Source: Curtobacterium sp. ISL-83 (GTDB taxonomy: Bacteria > Actinomycetota > Actinomycetes > Actinomycetales > Microbacteriaceae). Taken from it: a DNA stretch of 64,000 nt. The position numbers and the translations under genes are program-made. Positions 19,408 to 28,964 of the stretch are shown one piece after another (position 1 is the first letter of the stretch; the number at the start of each line of letters is the position of its first letter). Where the stretch lies: positions 1 to 64,000 of the forward strand of contig NZ_JAGGPH010000012.1 in NCBI RefSeq assembly GCF_018613895.1. The letters are read 5' to 3'. The notes under the pieces are model-generated. The model saw nothing but the letters and a program-made list of their open reading frames with translations. It searched no databases and was not told the origin of the DNA.

Positions 19408-20817
19408 TCAGTTCGTGCAGCGCGAGCTGCTGGCGCCCGCCGGCTGCTCCGGTCCCGCGCAGCATGTGCCGGGGTCCGCTGCCGGCGCCGAGGACGTCGT
19501 GGGCGTGGTGCTGCAGCAGGAGCTCCCGCCGATGTCGGTGGAGCACACCCCGGTCTCGGGGAGGACCAGATGCACCTGGCGCGCGGCCACTCGGTCGCCC
19601 GCCAGTTCGGCGGCGATGGAACGGACCTGTTCGTACCCAGTGAGGAGCAGGAACGTGGGGGCTCGGCCGTAGGACTTCATGCCGGCGATGAAGAAGTTCG
19701 GCTCCGGGTGCGCGAGCTCCGCGACGCCGTGTGGAGGGACGGACCCGCAGGAGTGCAGGTTCGGGTCGATGAGGGGCGCGAGAGCGCGGGGCGCTTCGAC
19801 GATGTCGTCCAGGCCGAGCCGGATCTCGCGGAGCATGTCGAGGTCAGGCCGGAACCCGGTCGCATTCACGACCACATCGACTGTCACCGTGAACGGCTCC
19901 TCTGCGCGGCGGCCGGTGACGGTGACCTGGTCGCCGTCGGGGCGGACGTCGTCGATCTCGAACGAGGCGATCTGCTGCACGCGCTTGGATTCGACGAGGC
20001 CGTGCACGGTGGAGCCGAGCTGCCCGCGGGCGGCGAGGCCGTCGGCGGCATCCGCGCCGAGGCGAGCGGTGCCGGCGTTCCGCACGGCCCAGAGGACTTC
20101 CGTACCGGGGGCGTCCTTGGCGAGAGCCGCGAGCTTGATGATCGTGTTCGCCGCTGAATGCCCGGCGCCGACGACGAGGACCCGTCGGCCTGCGAGCCGG
20201 TCACGGTCCGCGCCGGTGACGTCGGGGAGGGCGTCCAGTACCCGGTCCCCGAGGTCCGCGGCCGGTGCGAGGCCAGCGGCGATAAGGGGGTTCGGGGTCG
20301 TGTAGGTGCCGGAGGTGTCGATCACGGCGCGAGCGGTGACGTCCGTGCTGCTGTTGGTGGTGTCGGTGTGGAGGCGGAGCAGGAACGGGGTGTCGGCGCG
20401 GCCGGTGGAGCGGGTGCGGTCCATGCCCTGACGGGACACGGCCTCCACCTTCGTGTTGTAGCGGATCACGGCGGCGAGCTGCGGTGTGGCCGCGAGCGGG
20501 GCGAGGTACTGGTCGACGAGGTCGTGCCCGGTGGGCAGGGACGACGGGCGGGGTGCTTCCCAGCCGGTGGTTTCGAGGAGTCGCTGGGCGGCTGGGTCGA
20601 TGACGTACTGCCATGGGGAGAACAGTCGGGTGTGGCCCCACGCGCGGACGCTGGTGCCGACGGCCGGGCCGGCTTCGTAGACGACGACGTCGAGACCGCG
20701 TTCGAGCAGGTGCGCGGCGGCAGCGAGACCGACGGGCCCGGCGCCGATGACCGCGACGGGCAGCCCGGTGAGGCGGCCCGCGTCGGCTCGGGGCGGGACA
20801 GTGAGTGTGAGGGTCAT
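19408..20817 (-). CDS. ArsO-like flavin monooxygenase with Cys-rich tail
   Basis: A 469-residue FAD/NAD(P)-binding protein. The FAD motif is VAVIGAGPVGLAAAAHL near the N-terminus, the NADP motif VLVVGAGHSAANTIIKL is in the middle and the ATGFRPD motif follows. Such flavoproteins are common in actinobacterial ars operons (ArsO) but their reaction is unproven. The C-terminal 60 residues are rich in Cys and Ser/Thr (ETGVCSTDIGGSSCC, GTCCAGPE), a plausible metalloid-binding tail. AAAGGA precedes the ATG at 20817. It is the last gene of the ars operon. Confidence 0.8.
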   Translation of the reverse strand: MTLTLTVPPRADAGRLTGLPVAVIGAGPVGLAAAAHLLERGLDVVVYEAGPAVGTSVRAWGHTRLFSPWQYVIDPAAQRLLETTGWEAPRPSSLPTGHDLVDQYLAPLAATPQLAAVIRYNTKVEAVSRQGMDRTRSTGRADTPFLLRLHTDTTNSSTDVTARAVIDTSGTYTTPNPLIAAGLAPAADLGDRVLDALPDVTGADRDRLAGRRVLVVGAGHSAANTIIKLAALAKDAPGTEVLWAVRNAGTARLGADAADGLAARGQLGSTVHGLVESKRVQQIASFEIDDVRPDGDQVTVTGRRAEEPFTVTVDVVVNATGFRPDLDMLREIRLGLDDIVEAPRALAPLIDPNLHSCGSVPPHGVAELAHPEPNFFIAGMKSYGRAPTFLLLTGYEQVRSIAAELAGDRVAARQVHLVLPETGVCSTDIGGSSCCSTTPTTSSAPAADPGTCCAGPEQPAGASSSRCTN

Positions 20818-20836
20818 GATGGTGGTCCTTTCCGGG

Positions 20837-21253
20837 CTACGCGGTGGCTTCTGCGGGCAGCAGCTCGGACAAGAGCGTCTGCACCCGGGACTTGATCTCG
20901 TCGCGGATCGGGCGGACGTCGTCGATGCCCTTCCCGGCGGGGTCGGTGAGTTCCCAGTCCTCGTAGCGCTTGCCGGGGAAGATCGGGCATGCGTCGCCGC
21001 AGCCCATCGTGATAACGGCGTCGGAGTCGCGGACGGCGTCGGTGGTGAGCACCTTCGGCTGGTTGCCGGCGATGTCGATGCCGTCTTCGGCCATCGCCTG
21101 GATTGCGATGGGGTTGATCTGGTCCTTTGGTTCGGAGCCGGCGGAGAGGACTTCGACGCGGTCGCCGCCGAGGGCCTGGGCGTAGCCGGCGGCCATCTGG
21201 GAGCGGCCGGCGTTGTGGACGCAGACGAACAGGATCGTGGGCTTCGTGGTCAT
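20837..21253 (-). CDS. arsC: Arsenate reductase ArsC (LMW phosphatase type)
   Basis: A 138-residue enzyme reducing As(V) to As(III) for export. The phosphatase loop is FVCVHNAGRSQ with Cys11 nucleophile and Arg17; two further cysteines, Cys85 and Cys89, lie in MGCGDACP. Relatives in Corynebacterium use mycothiol and mycoredoxin to regenerate the enzyme, while S. aureus types use thioredoxin; the presence of mshC in this genome makes the mycothiol route possible. It lies 19 bases after arsB and 19 before the ArsO-like gene. Confidence 0.92.
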   Translation of the reverse strand: MTTKPTILFVCVHNAGRSQMAAGYAQALGGDRVEVLSAGSEPKDQINPIAIQAMAEDGIDIAGNQPKVLTTDAVRDSDAVITMGCGDACPIFPGKRYEDWELTDPAGKGIDDVRPIRDEIKSRVQTLLSELLPAEATA

Positions 21254-21272
21254 GATGCGTGCTCCGGGTGGG

Positions 21273-22676
21273 TCAGTGGATGAGGGTGAGCCAGCCGGCG
21301 AGGGCGGCGAGGGTGATGGCGAGGACGGGGATGGTGAGGACGATGCCGGTGCGGAAGTACTGTCCCCAGCCGATGTGGATGCCCTTCTTCTCGAGCACGT
21401 GCAACCACAGCAGGGTGGCGAGGGAGCCGATAGGGGTGATCTTCGGGCCGAGGTCGGAGCCGATGACGTTCGCGTAGACCATCACCTCGTGGGTGAGTCC
21501 GGTCGCGCCGGCGCCGCCGATCGCGAGGGCCGCGATGAGCACGGTGGGCATGTTGTTCATCAGCGACGCGAGAATCGCGATGGTGAACCCGACGCCGAGC
21601 GCGGTGACGAGGACTCCGTGGTCCCCGAACACGTCGAACAGCGTCGAGAGGTGGTCGGTGAGGCCCTGGTTCTTCAGGCCGTAGACGACGAGGTACATGC
21701 CGATGGAGAACAGCACGATCTGCCACGGGGCGTCCCGGATCGTCTTCCACACCGGAATCTCCTGCCCCGACGGCGCCCCTGCACCGCTACCAGTCGCGCT
21801 CACGGTGGCAGTGCCACCCGTCGTGACGAGTACTGGCGCGGTCTGGGTGCGGGCGAAGAGGAACGCGGGCTGGCGGGCGGCGACGAGAACGATCACGACC
21901 GCACCGGCCCCGGCGACCGCTGCGAGCGGGACACCGATCGGGTCGGCGGCGAAGTACCCGACCAGCAGGATCGCAAGGACGACCCACCCGGCGCGGAACG
22001 TCGCCCGGTCCTTGACCGCGGTCTCCGGCTGCGGCAAGGCGAGGAGGTCGTACCGTTTCGGGATGCTGCGGCCGAAGTACGCCAGGAGCATGCCGAGGGA
22101 CGCGAGCACGGAGACGATGCCGACGGGGATCATGACGGCGGCGTATCGGGCGAAGCCGAGGTGGAAGTAGTCGGCGGAAACGATGTTGACCAGGTTCGAC
22201 ACCACCAGCGGCAAGCTGCCCGTGTCGGCGATGAACCCGGTCGCGAGGATGAACCCGAGCGCCGCCTTCTGCGGCATGTTCAGGGCCCGGAGCATGCCCA
22301 CGACGATGGGGGTGAGGATCAGCGCGGCCCCGTCGTTGGCGAACACCGCGGCGATCACCGCCCCGAGGCCGACGATGAGGACGAACAGCAGGCGGCCGTT
22401 GCCGCGGCCCCAGCGGGCGACGTGCAGGGCCGCCCATTCGAAGAACCCGGCTTCGTCGAGGATCAACGAGATCAGCACGACGGCGACGAACGTCAGGGTC
22501 GCGTTCCAGACGATGCCGACGACGGTGGGGATGTCGGACAGGCCGACGACGGTCGTGGCGAGGGCGATGACAGCGCCGATGAGCGCGGTGTAGCCGATCG
22601 GGAAGCCCCTCGGCTGCCAGATCACCACCACGAGCGTCGCGACGAAGATCAACGCCGCGACAACGGCCATCACCAT
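21273..22676 (-). CDS. arsB: Arsenite efflux transporter, ArsB/NhaD-like
   Basis: A 467-residue membrane protein with roughly ten to twelve hydrophobic segments and the family signatures [17 protein letters not shown] and [21 protein letters not shown]. It should expel As(III) using the membrane potential. A longer cytoplasmic loop (residues near 280-310, [19 protein letters not shown]) divides two halves. The ATG at 22676 overlaps the upstream stop as ATGA; an internal ATG two codons on is an alternative. No arsA ATPase gene is adjacent. Confidence 0.92.
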   Translation of the reverse strand: MVMAVVAALIFVATLVVVIWQPRGFPIGYTALIGAVIALATTVVGLSDIPTVVGIVWNATLTFVAVVLISLILDEAGFFEWAALHVARWGRGNGRLLFVLIVGLGAVIAAVFANDGAALILTPIVVGMLRALNMPQKAALGFILATGFIADTGSLPLVVSNLVNIVSADYFHLGFARYAAVMIPVGIVSVLASLGMLLAYFGRSIPKRYDLLALPQPETAVKDRATFRAGWVVLAILLVGYFAADPIGVPLAAVAGAGAVVIVLVAARQPAFLFARTQTAPVLVTTGGTATVSATGSGAGAPSGQEIPVWKTIRDAPWQIVLFSIGMYLVVYGLKNQGLTDHLSTLFDVFGDHGVLVTALGVGFTIAILASLMNNMPTVLIAALAIGGAGATGLTHEVMVYANVIGSDLGPKITPIGSLATLLWLHVLEKKGIHIGWGQYFRTGIVLTIPVLAITLAALAGWLTLIH

Positions 22677-24082
22677 CAGACGCTCACCCGCCCGACGGTC
22701 GCAGTCGTCGCGGCCGCGGCGGCGGCCGCGGCGCGTTCCCAGCCCTGCGCGGCGACCTGGATCGCGTCCCACGGGGAGCCGAGGGGCGGTGTGTAGGACA
22801 GGTCGAGATCGATCACGTCGTCGACGGTGAACCCGGCATGCAGGGCGGTGGCGAACGTGTCGATCCGCTTGCTGATCTCCGCACTCCGCTCCCCGACGAT
22901 CTGCGCCCCCAGCAGCCGGCCCGTGTCCTGGTCGCCGGTGACGCTGATCGTCAACGGGACGGCGCCCGGGTAGTACCGCTTGTGGTCATCAGCCACGCTC
23001 ACACGTGTCAGCGGCGCGACGTCGAGGGTGCCGGTCTCGTGCTGGCGCAGGCCGGTGCGCGCGGCGACGAGGTCGAACACCTTCACCACCTGCGTCCCCA
23101 CCGACCCGGCGTAGCGCCTGTCACCGCCGAGCATGTTCTCCGCCGCGACCCGGCCCTGCTTGTGCGCGGTCGTGCCGAGGGGCAGCCAGGTGGTGCCGAG
23201 GAGCCGGTGGTGGGTGACGACGCAGTCGCCGGCGGCCCACACGTGTGGCACCCCAGTGCGCATGCCCTCGTCGACGATGATCGCGTCGGCCTTCCCGAGC
23301 CGCGCACCGGCGGAGACGGCGAGGTCGGTGACGGGTCGGACACCGACACACACCACGACGAGCGCGAACGTCCCCACCGCATCGCCGCCCGTCGATGACG
23401 TGGCGACCTGCCACTGCCCACCCCCGGCCGCGGTGATGCCCGTGACCGTGGAGCCGGTCAGCACGGTCGCGCCGTGGCGGCGGACTTCCGCGGTGACGAG
23501 AGAGCCGAGTTCCGGGTCGAGGGTGGAGAGCACTTCAGGGCCCCGCTGGATCAGGGTCGTGTCGAACCCGCGGGCGACGAGCCCTTCGGTCATCTCGAGG
23601 CCGATGTAGCCGGCACCCACGACCGCGACGCGGCTGCCGGCCGGCAGGAGCTCGAGGGCGGCGACGACCTGCTCGGCGTCGGTCATCGAGTGCAGCAGGT
23701 GGATGCCCGGCTCCCCGAACGGCACCCCTGCCGGCCGGACCGGTTCGGCGCCGGTGCCGATGAGGAGTTCGTCGTAGTGGATCTCTTCGTCGCCGTGCGG
23801 ACCCGTCACCGCGACCGCGCGCCTCTCGACGTCGACGCGGGACGCCCACGTGGAGGACCGCACCGTCATCCCTGCAGCGTCGAGGTCTCCGCGGGTCCGG
23901 TGGGCAAGGGATGCTTCGGTGGCGACGTCGCCGGAGACCCAGTACGGGATGCCGCAGATGGAGAAGTTCGGGAACTCGTCCGCCAGGACCACGGTCACAT
24001 CCGTGGACGGGTCGAGCTCACGGGCGCGGAGCGCAGCGGCGATGCCGGCGTCGCTGCCACCAATGGCGAGGAGATGCGTCAC
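22676..24082 (-). CDS. CoA-disulfide-reductase-like FAD oxidoreductase
   Basis: A 468-residue pyridine-nucleotide disulfide oxidoreductase. The FAD motif is [17 protein letters not shown], the active-site Cys lies in [15 protein letters not shown] (single Cys as in CoA disulfide reductases and NADH oxidases), the NAD motif is [17 protein letters not shown] and the second FAD site [12 protein letters not shown], followed by a dimerisation domain. It lacks the rhodanese tail found in some relatives. Its place as first gene of the ars operon suggests it keeps thiols reduced during arsenate reduction or handles arsenic-thiol adducts. The GTG at 24082 has AGGACC upstream. Confidence 0.82.
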   Translation of the reverse strand: MTHLLAIGGSDAGIAAALRARELDPSTDVTVVLADEFPNFSICGIPYWVSGDVATEASLAHRTRGDLDAAGMTVRSSTWASRVDVERRAVAVTGPHGDEEIHYDELLIGTGAEPVRPAGVPFGEPGIHLLHSMTDAEQVVAALELLPAGSRVAVVGAGYIGLEMTEGLVARGFDTTLIQRGPEVLSTLDPELGSLVTAEVRRHGATVLTGSTVTGITAAGGGQWQVATSSTGGDAVGTFALVVVCVGVRPVTDLAVSAGARLGKADAIIVDEGMRTGVPHVWAAGDCVVTHHRLLGTTWLPLGTTAHKQGRVAAENMLGGDRRYAGSVGTQVVKVFDLVAARTGLRQHETGTLDVAPLTRVSVADDHKRYYPGAVPLTISVTGDQDTGRLLGAQIVGERSAEISKRIDTFATALHAGFTVDDVIDLDLSYTPPLGSPWDAIQVAAQGWERAAAAAAAATTATVGRVSV

Positions 24083-24196
24083 GGGTCTGGTCCTGTCGGA
24101 TCGAACGGTGTGCCGAAGCGGCACACATATCGAACCACGTCGATATCGATGAGCGCAAATATAGACGTGGATCGAAGTCCATGCGATCATGGCCAG
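24083..24196. promoter_or_regulatory. Divergent ars promoter/operator region
   Basis: AT-rich for this genome. It contains the palindrome TCGATATCGA (24140-24149) and the related ATATCGAACCACGT/ACGTGGATCGA halves on either side of CAAATATAGACG. This is the likely binding site of the ArsR encoded at 24197, controlling both directions. Exact -10 and -35 boxes are uncertain. Confidence 0.5.
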
Positions 24197-24553
24197 ATGA
24201 GCACCGTGGAGCTGTTGCCGATCCAGGACGTCACCGCGTGCTGCGCCCCCGTGACGACCGAAGCGATGGACCAGGCATCCGCCGAGGTCCTCGCGAAGTC
24301 ACTGAAGGCGATCGCCGACCCCGCCCGCCTGCGGTTGATCTCGATGGTCGCTGCCCACGAGGGCGCAGAGGCGTGCGTGTGCGATCTGCAGGAGCCGCTC
24401 GGCCTCTCCCAGCCGACCGTGTCGCACCACCTCAAGGTCCTCGTCGACGCCGGCATCCTGCACCGCGAGAAGCGGGGCACCTGGGCCTACTTCTCCCTCG
24501 TCCCGGGGGCGCTGGACACGCTCGCTGATCTCATCACCACCCCCACGAAGTAG
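24197..24553 (+). CDS. arsR: Arsenic-responsive repressor ArsR
   Basis: A 118-residue winged-helix repressor of the SmtB/ArsR family. The recognition helix region is LGLSQPTVSHHLKVLVDAGI. Potential As(III) ligands are Cys15-Cys16 (DVTACCAP), placed exactly as in Corynebacterium glutamicum ArsR, plus Cys60 and Cys62 of ACVCDL, the E. coli-type motif. It probably represses the divergent operon until arsenite binds. The ATG at 24197 has no clear Shine-Dalgarno site. Confidence 0.92.
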   Translation: MSTVELLPIQDVTACCAPVTTEAMDQASAEVLAKSLKAIADPARLRLISMVAAHEGAEACVCDLQEPLGLSQPTVSHHLKVLVDAGILHREKRGTWAYFSLVPGALDTLADLITTPTK

Positions 24554-24631
24554 CCCCCGCACAACCCGCACGGGGACTCTCCGTCCGACGGAGTACGGCG
24601 AGTACGGCGAGTACGGAAAGATCGATGCGCC

Positions 24632-25273
24632 ATGGAACCTGACGTCGCGCCCGCAGCACGGCACCGGGCGACCGGCCCCGGCGTGCCCCCTGCCACGCCC
24701 GGAGCCTCGCCACTGCTGTCGATCGGGCTGTGGGCGGGTCGGGGCCTCCTCCCGGTCGCCGCGGTCGCGGTGGCGTGGACCGCACTGACCACCGACCAGT
24801 GGACCCGGCAGGGGTTCGACGGCGACGGCTCCCCGATCGCGTGGCTCCCGAACGCGGCCCTCGTCCTGACGATGGCGGTCGGGGTGGGCTGGCCGTGGCT
24901 CCTCGGACTCGCGGCACCGCCGGACGCGTGCTGGCGGGACGGCGAACGCCTCGTCGCCCGGACGGTCCTCGGCCGACGACGCGTGGACCTGCGCGGAGCC
25001 AGGGTCGTGCCGTTCCGGATGTTCGGCCGGGCAGAGTCGGTGCACGGCACACTCGTGCTCGGTCGGCGGTCCCTCGTCGTGCTCCTCGGGCCCGTCGCGG
25101 AGGGGCGCCGCACCCGGATCGACCACCTGCTCGGCCTGACCGAGCGCGACCGGTTCCGGCAGGTGCTCGTCGAGTGGCTGCTCGGCATCCTGTTCGGCGC
25201 CGCGCACCTCGGCGGTTTCGCCATCGTGTTCCTGGCGGGATCCCTGCCGGTCTTCGACCCTGCGGTCGCCTGA
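24632..25273 (+). CDS. Hypothetical membrane protein
   Basis: A 213-residue protein I do not recognise. It has two hydrophobic segments near residues 33-50 and 72-95, a soluble domain (WRDGERLVARTVLGRRRVDL ... GTLVLGRRSLVVLLG) whose strand pattern resembles a PH-like domain, and a last hydrophobic segment. GGAAAG lies upstream of the ATG. It converges with the serine hydrolase with only 3 bases between the stops. The 78 bp after arsR hold direct repeats of CGAGTACGG. Confidence 0.65.
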   Translation: MEPDVAPAARHRATGPGVPPATPGASPLLSIGLWAGRGLLPVAAVAVAWTALTTDQWTRQGFDGDGSPIAWLPNAALVLTMAVGVGWPWLLGLAAPPDACWRDGERLVARTVLGRRRVDLRGARVVPFRMFGRAESVHGTLVLGRRSLVVLLGPVAEGRRTRIDHLLGLTERDRFRQVLVEWLLGILFGAAHLGGFAIVFLAGSLPVFDPAVA

Positions 25274-25276
25274 CGG

Positions 25277-26665
25277 TCAGTCCGCCGGACGACGGAGGGT
25301 GAGCGGGCCGTCGTGGAGCGGCTCGGTCGCCCACCGGGCGCCAACGGTGCCCGCCCCTGCGTCGAGGCGCAGGTGGAGCAGGTGCGGCGACTCGACGAAC
25401 CGGACGTCGACACGCACCGTCCCCTCCACGTCGACCGCGCCGCTGGCCGCGAGCGGCCCCTCGGTGGTCCACTCGCCGTCCTCGACCGGGACCGTCAGCT
25501 CCCCGCCGTCGACCTCCACCGTCAGCCGCAGTCGACCGTCGTCGCGTCCGAGACGCGCACCGGTGAGGCCCGGGAGGCCCCTTCCGTGCTCCGCCACGAC
25601 GGTCGCGTCGACGGCGACCGCGTCGAGCGACCCACCGCGGACCGGAGGAAGACCCAGGGAGGCGAGCCGCGCCTCCAGGACGGTGTCGGCCGCCCGGTCG
25701 ACGTCCGCGACGTCGATGGCGGGCAGCAGGTGCTGCCAGGCCGCGTCGAGCACGGCCTGCATGTCGAGGCTCTGCCCGGTGATCGCCAGCACCACGTCGT
25801 GCTCGGGCAGCACGACGCAGAACTGGCCGTACGCGCCGTCGCCGCGGAACCCGTGCCGCGCCATCCAGAACTGGAACCCGTAGCCCTGGCGCCAGTCCAC
25901 GTTCGGCTCGGCCGGGTTCGCGACCTGCGTGCTGGTGGCGGTCTCGACCCAGTCCTCGTCGAGGATGCGCTCCCCCTGCCAGACGCCCCGCTGGAGGTAC
26001 AGCTGGCCGAGGCGGGAGACGGCGTCGATCGTCGTGTAGCACCCGCTGAAGCCGAGCTCGGCACCCGTGTCGTCACGCTTCCACGCGAGGTCCGGGATGC
26101 CGAGCGGGTCGAGCAGGCGGGGTCGGAGGTAGTCGACGAGCGAGCCGCCACTCACCCGCCGGACGATCGCCGCGAGCGTGTACGTGCAGGGCTGGTTGTA
26201 GGCGAAGACGGAACCGGGTTCCTCGTCGGGCGCAAGGAGCAGGAACCCGCGGACCGTGTTCGTCGGGTCGAGCTCGCGCGCCCGGTCGATGGTGTCCTCG
26301 CGGTGTCCGCTCGCCATCGCGAGCAGGTGTCGGACCCGGATGCGTCGACCGCGCTCGTCGGTGACGTCCTCGTCGAGCTCGGGGAAGTACGACAGCGCGG
26401 TGGCGTCGAGGTCGACCAGGCCCTCGCGCACGGCGATGCCCACGGCCGCAGCCGTGAAGCTCTTGCTCAGCGAGTAGAGCAGGTGCACGGACTCGGCGCG
26501 GTAGGGGGCCCACGAGCCCTCGGCGGCGGCCTGGCCGTGTCGGAGGAGCATCACGCCGTGCGGTTCGACACCGGGTGTGGACTCGAGTGCGTCCACGAAG
26601 GACAGGACGCCGGCGGGGTCGATGCCGAGAGCGGACGGGCTGGAGCGGGGGAACGTCATCGTCAC
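25277..26665 (-). CDS. Serine hydrolase (class C beta-lactamase family)
   Basis: A 462-residue protein. The SxxK nucleophile is in LLYSLSKSFTAAA and a YxN-like motif in VFAYNQPCTY. The C-terminal about 130 residues form a separate beta-rich domain (GLTGARLGRDDGRLRLTVEV). No signal peptide is seen, so it is probably a cytoplasmic esterase rather than a beta-lactamase. TAGGGT lies seven bases before the GTG at 26665, pointing to a leaderless start; an ATG two codons later with GGAG upstream is nearly equivalent. Confidence 0.88.
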   Translation of the reverse strand: MTMTFPRSSPSALGIDPAGVLSFVDALESTPGVEPHGVMLLRHGQAAAEGSWAPYRAESVHLLYSLSKSFTAAAVGIAVREGLVDLDATALSYFPELDEDVTDERGRRIRVRHLLAMASGHREDTIDRARELDPTNTVRGFLLLAPDEEPGSVFAYNQPCTYTLAAIVRRVSGGSLVDYLRPRLLDPLGIPDLAWKRDDTGAELGFSGCYTTIDAVSRLGQLYLQRGVWQGERILDEDWVETATSTQVANPAEPNVDWRQGYGFQFWMARHGFRGDGAYGQFCVVLPEHDVVLAITGQSLDMQAVLDAAWQHLLPAIDVADVDRAADTVLEARLASLGLPPVRGGSLDAVAVDATVVAEHGRGLPGLTGARLGRDDGRLRLTVEVDGGELTVPVEDGEWTTEGPLAASGAVDVEGTVRVDVRFVESPHLLHLRLDAGAGTVGARWATEPLHDGPLTLRRPAD

Positions 26666-26815
26666 GACTCCGACCCTACGGGGATCGGTCGGCGCCGGGC
26701 CGGTCGAGTTCGACGGCGTGCGGCGCAGCGCCGGGCAGCGGGAGCAGGGCGGGGCAGCCTCGCGCACCGCACCGCACCGCAGCGCAACGCAGCGCCGGGC
26801 GGCAGCTTGGGGCGC

Positions 26816-27286
26816 TCAGCCGCCGTGTGACCAGACGGAGACCGCGCCCGCGTGGCCGATCAGCACGACGTCGACCCCGGCGCCGATCGCGGTCACGACC
26901 AGGAGCACCGGGACCGCGATCCCGACCGCACGCCGGAGCCCGGCGCCCCGCACCGCCGCGACGCCGAAGCGGTGCCAGGCCCACCACACGACCATCAGCG
27001 CGAAGAGCACGCCCATCCACGGCAGCAGGCCGTCGGCGAGGTCGGTGTGCCGCTGCAGGGCCGCCGACTCGTGGCTCCGGGCCTCCAACCACTCCCCCGA
27101 CGAGGTCGCGAGCGGAACCGAGACCAACGCGACCAGGCCGATGATCGGCGAACCGACGGCCAGCCACCGGCGCGCAGCGGGCCAGAGGGCGACGACCACT
27201 GCGGTGAGCGCCGCCACGGGGACCGCGACGGCGGTCAGGTGGACGAGCAGTGGGTGCAGCGGGAGTCCGCCGAGTTGCCAGTTCAC
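26816..27286 (-). CDS. DUF2231 domain membrane protein
   Basis: A 156-residue protein with four hydrophobic segments and the DUF2231 hallmark LGGLPLHPLLVHLTAVAVP, where the conserved His residues may bind heme or metal. Its function is unknown. The GTG at 27286 has GAAAGG ten bases upstream. It is divergent from the ferric-reductase-like gene and may share its redox role. The 150 bp after its stop hold GC-rich short repeats and no gene. Confidence 0.8.
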   Translation of the reverse strand: MNWQLGGLPLHPLLVHLTAVAVPVAALTAVVVALWPAARRWLAVGSPIIGLVALVSVPLATSSGEWLEARSHESAALQRHTDLADGLLPWMGVLFALMVVWWAWHRFGVAAVRGAGLRRAVGIAVPVLLVVTAIGAGVDVVLIGHAGAVSVWSHGG

Positions 27287-27521
27287 AGGTGCGATGCCTT
27301 TCGTGGCGAGCGATCGGGCGCAGACGCACCACTCCCGATCCTGGGACGTGTGCTCCCAGAAACGACCCATCTTGTGACCGAGACATGATTTCAGTGCACG
27401 AACAGCCAGGTCATGCCGCGAGCACAGCCCCCTCATAGGAACGGGCCCGTGAATGGGCTCGTTGCCACCCCCGAGGGCGACCCGCCGGCCCGGCAGCGCC
27501 CCGATGATCTGGACCCGAACG

Positions 27522-28964
27522 ATGACCACGACGACGAACCGACGGACGACCGCCCAGCCGCGTGCTGCGTGGTCGGACGCGCCGCCTGCTCACCCCCGAT
27601 CCGATCGGGTGTTCCGGTCCCGCCAACGACGACGCCGTGGAGCCGCCGACCTGTTGGCGATCCTCGCGTGGGCGTCGGCGGCGATGGCCGTGACGCTCTG
27701 GCTCGTCTCCGGCACGGTCGACCTGTCCGGGGTGGGGCAAGTCGTCACCGCTGCGGGGATCGTGGCGGGGCTGATCGGGACCGACCTGATCCTGGTGATG
27801 CTCGTCCTGGCGGCGCGCATCCCCGTGATCGACCGGCTGGTCGGGCACGACGCCGCGATGGTGCAGCACGGCAAGCTCGGCAAGCCGTCCCTGTACCTGC
27901 TGCTGGCGCACGGCGCGCTGCTCATCGTCGGCTACGCCCTGGAGTCGCACGAGAACGTCCTCGCCGAGTCGGTCGCCCTGTGGCGCACCCCCGACGTGCT
28001 GCTGTCGTTCCTGGCCTTGGCCGGGTTCATCGCGGTGGTGTGGACGTCGATCGTCGCGGTGCGGCGCGTGCTGCCGTACGAGGCGTGGCACGGGATCCAC
28101 CTGCTGTCGTACGTCGCGGGGGGGCTCGCGATCCCGCACCAGCTGTCCGAGGGGCAGATGTTGGCGCACGGCACGTGGGAGCGCGTCTATTGGATCGTCC
28201 TCTACGTGGTCGCACTCGGATCGATCGCCGTGTTCCGGTTCGGTCTGCCCGCCGTCCGGTCGCTCCGCCACCGGGTGGTCGTCGACCGGGTCGAGGGGCT
28301 CGCGGACGGCGTGGTGTCGCTGCACCTGCGGGGTCGGGACCTGTCCCGCCTGCGGGCCACCGGCGGACAGTTCTTCATGTGGCGGTTCTGGGCCGCGGGG
28401 TCGTGGTGGCACGCCCACCCCATCTCGTTGTCGGCAGCGCCGACGGACACCGGCATGCGCATCACGGTCCGGGCGCTCGGCCGCGGGAGTGCGCAGCTCG
28501 CACACCTGCGGCCAGGGACGCCGGTGTCGTTCGCGGGCCCCTACGGCGTCTTCACGGAGGCGACACGGACGTCGACCCGGATCGCGGTCGCAGCCTCCGG
28601 GATCGGGGTCACTCCGGTCCGGGCGTTCCTGGAACGGTTGGACGCGCCACCCGGCGCGGTGACGATCCTGCTCCGCGGACGGAACGAACGCGAGACGTAC
28701 CTGTGGGACGAGGTCATCGCCTGGGCGCGATCCCGGGGCCACCGGGTCTTCACGAGCATCGGTCCGCGTGGTCGCGGCACGGGTGGGTGGCTCGCGGCGG
28801 GCGACACCGCGCGCGGGGCCTCCGCGGCGTCGGTCTTCCCAGACCTGGCGCACTCCGACCTGTACATCTGCGGGCCGGGCAACTGGAGCGACCTCGTCGA
28901 GCAGGACGCGCTCCGCGCCGGACTGCCCGTGGCCCACCTGCACCGCGAACGGTTCGACTGGTGA
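27522..28964 (+). CDS. Ferric-reductase-like membrane oxidoreductase
   Basis: A 480-residue protein. After a basic N-terminus, about six hydrophobic segments carry paired His (LLLAHGALLIVGYALESHEN, AWHGIHLLSYVAGG, AIPHQL) like the heme-binding ferric reductase transmembrane domain. The cytoplasmic half has a flavin-binding region (GGQFFMWRFWAAGSWWHAHPI) and an NAD-binding segment (VAASGIGVTPVRAFLERL) ending with LYICGPGNWSDLVEQ. It should move electrons from NAD(P)H across the membrane, probably to the FMN-binding neighbour. The ATG at 27522 is chosen over those at 27453 and 27504, but none has a strong ribosome site. Confidence 0.85.
   Translation: MTTTTNRRTTAQPRAAWSDAPPAHPRSDRVFRSRQRRRRGAADLLAILAWASAAMAVTLWLVSGTVDLSGVGQVVTAAGIVAGLIGTDLILVMLVLAARIPVIDRLVGHDAAMVQHGKLGKPSLYLLLAHGALLIVGYALESHENVLAESVALWRTPDVLLSFLALAGFIAVVWTSIVAVRRVLPYEAWHGIHLLSYVAGGLAIPHQLSEGQMLAHGTWERVYWIVLYVVALGSIAVFRFGLPAVRSLRHRVVVDRVEGLADGVVSLHLRGRDLSRLRATGGQFFMWRFWAAGSWWHAHPISLSAAPTDTGMRITVRALGRGSAQLAHLRPGTPVSFAGPYGVFTEATRTSTRIAVAASGIGVTPVRAFLERLDAPPGAVTILLRGRNERETYLWDEVIAWARSRGHRVFTSIGPRGRGTGGWLAAGDTARGASAASVFPDLAHSDLYICGPGNWSDLVEQDALRAGLPVAHLHRERFDW

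Noticed and set aside
18389..19546. Long minus-strand frame through the SGNH hydrolase
   Set aside because: Antisense shadow; only the short arsC-like part near 19212-19405 has recognisable similarity.
19408..24553. Arsenic block as a transposon or genomic island
   Set aside because: No transposase, integrase, terminal repeats or tRNA junction found, and base composition is close to neighbours; transfer is possible but unsupported.
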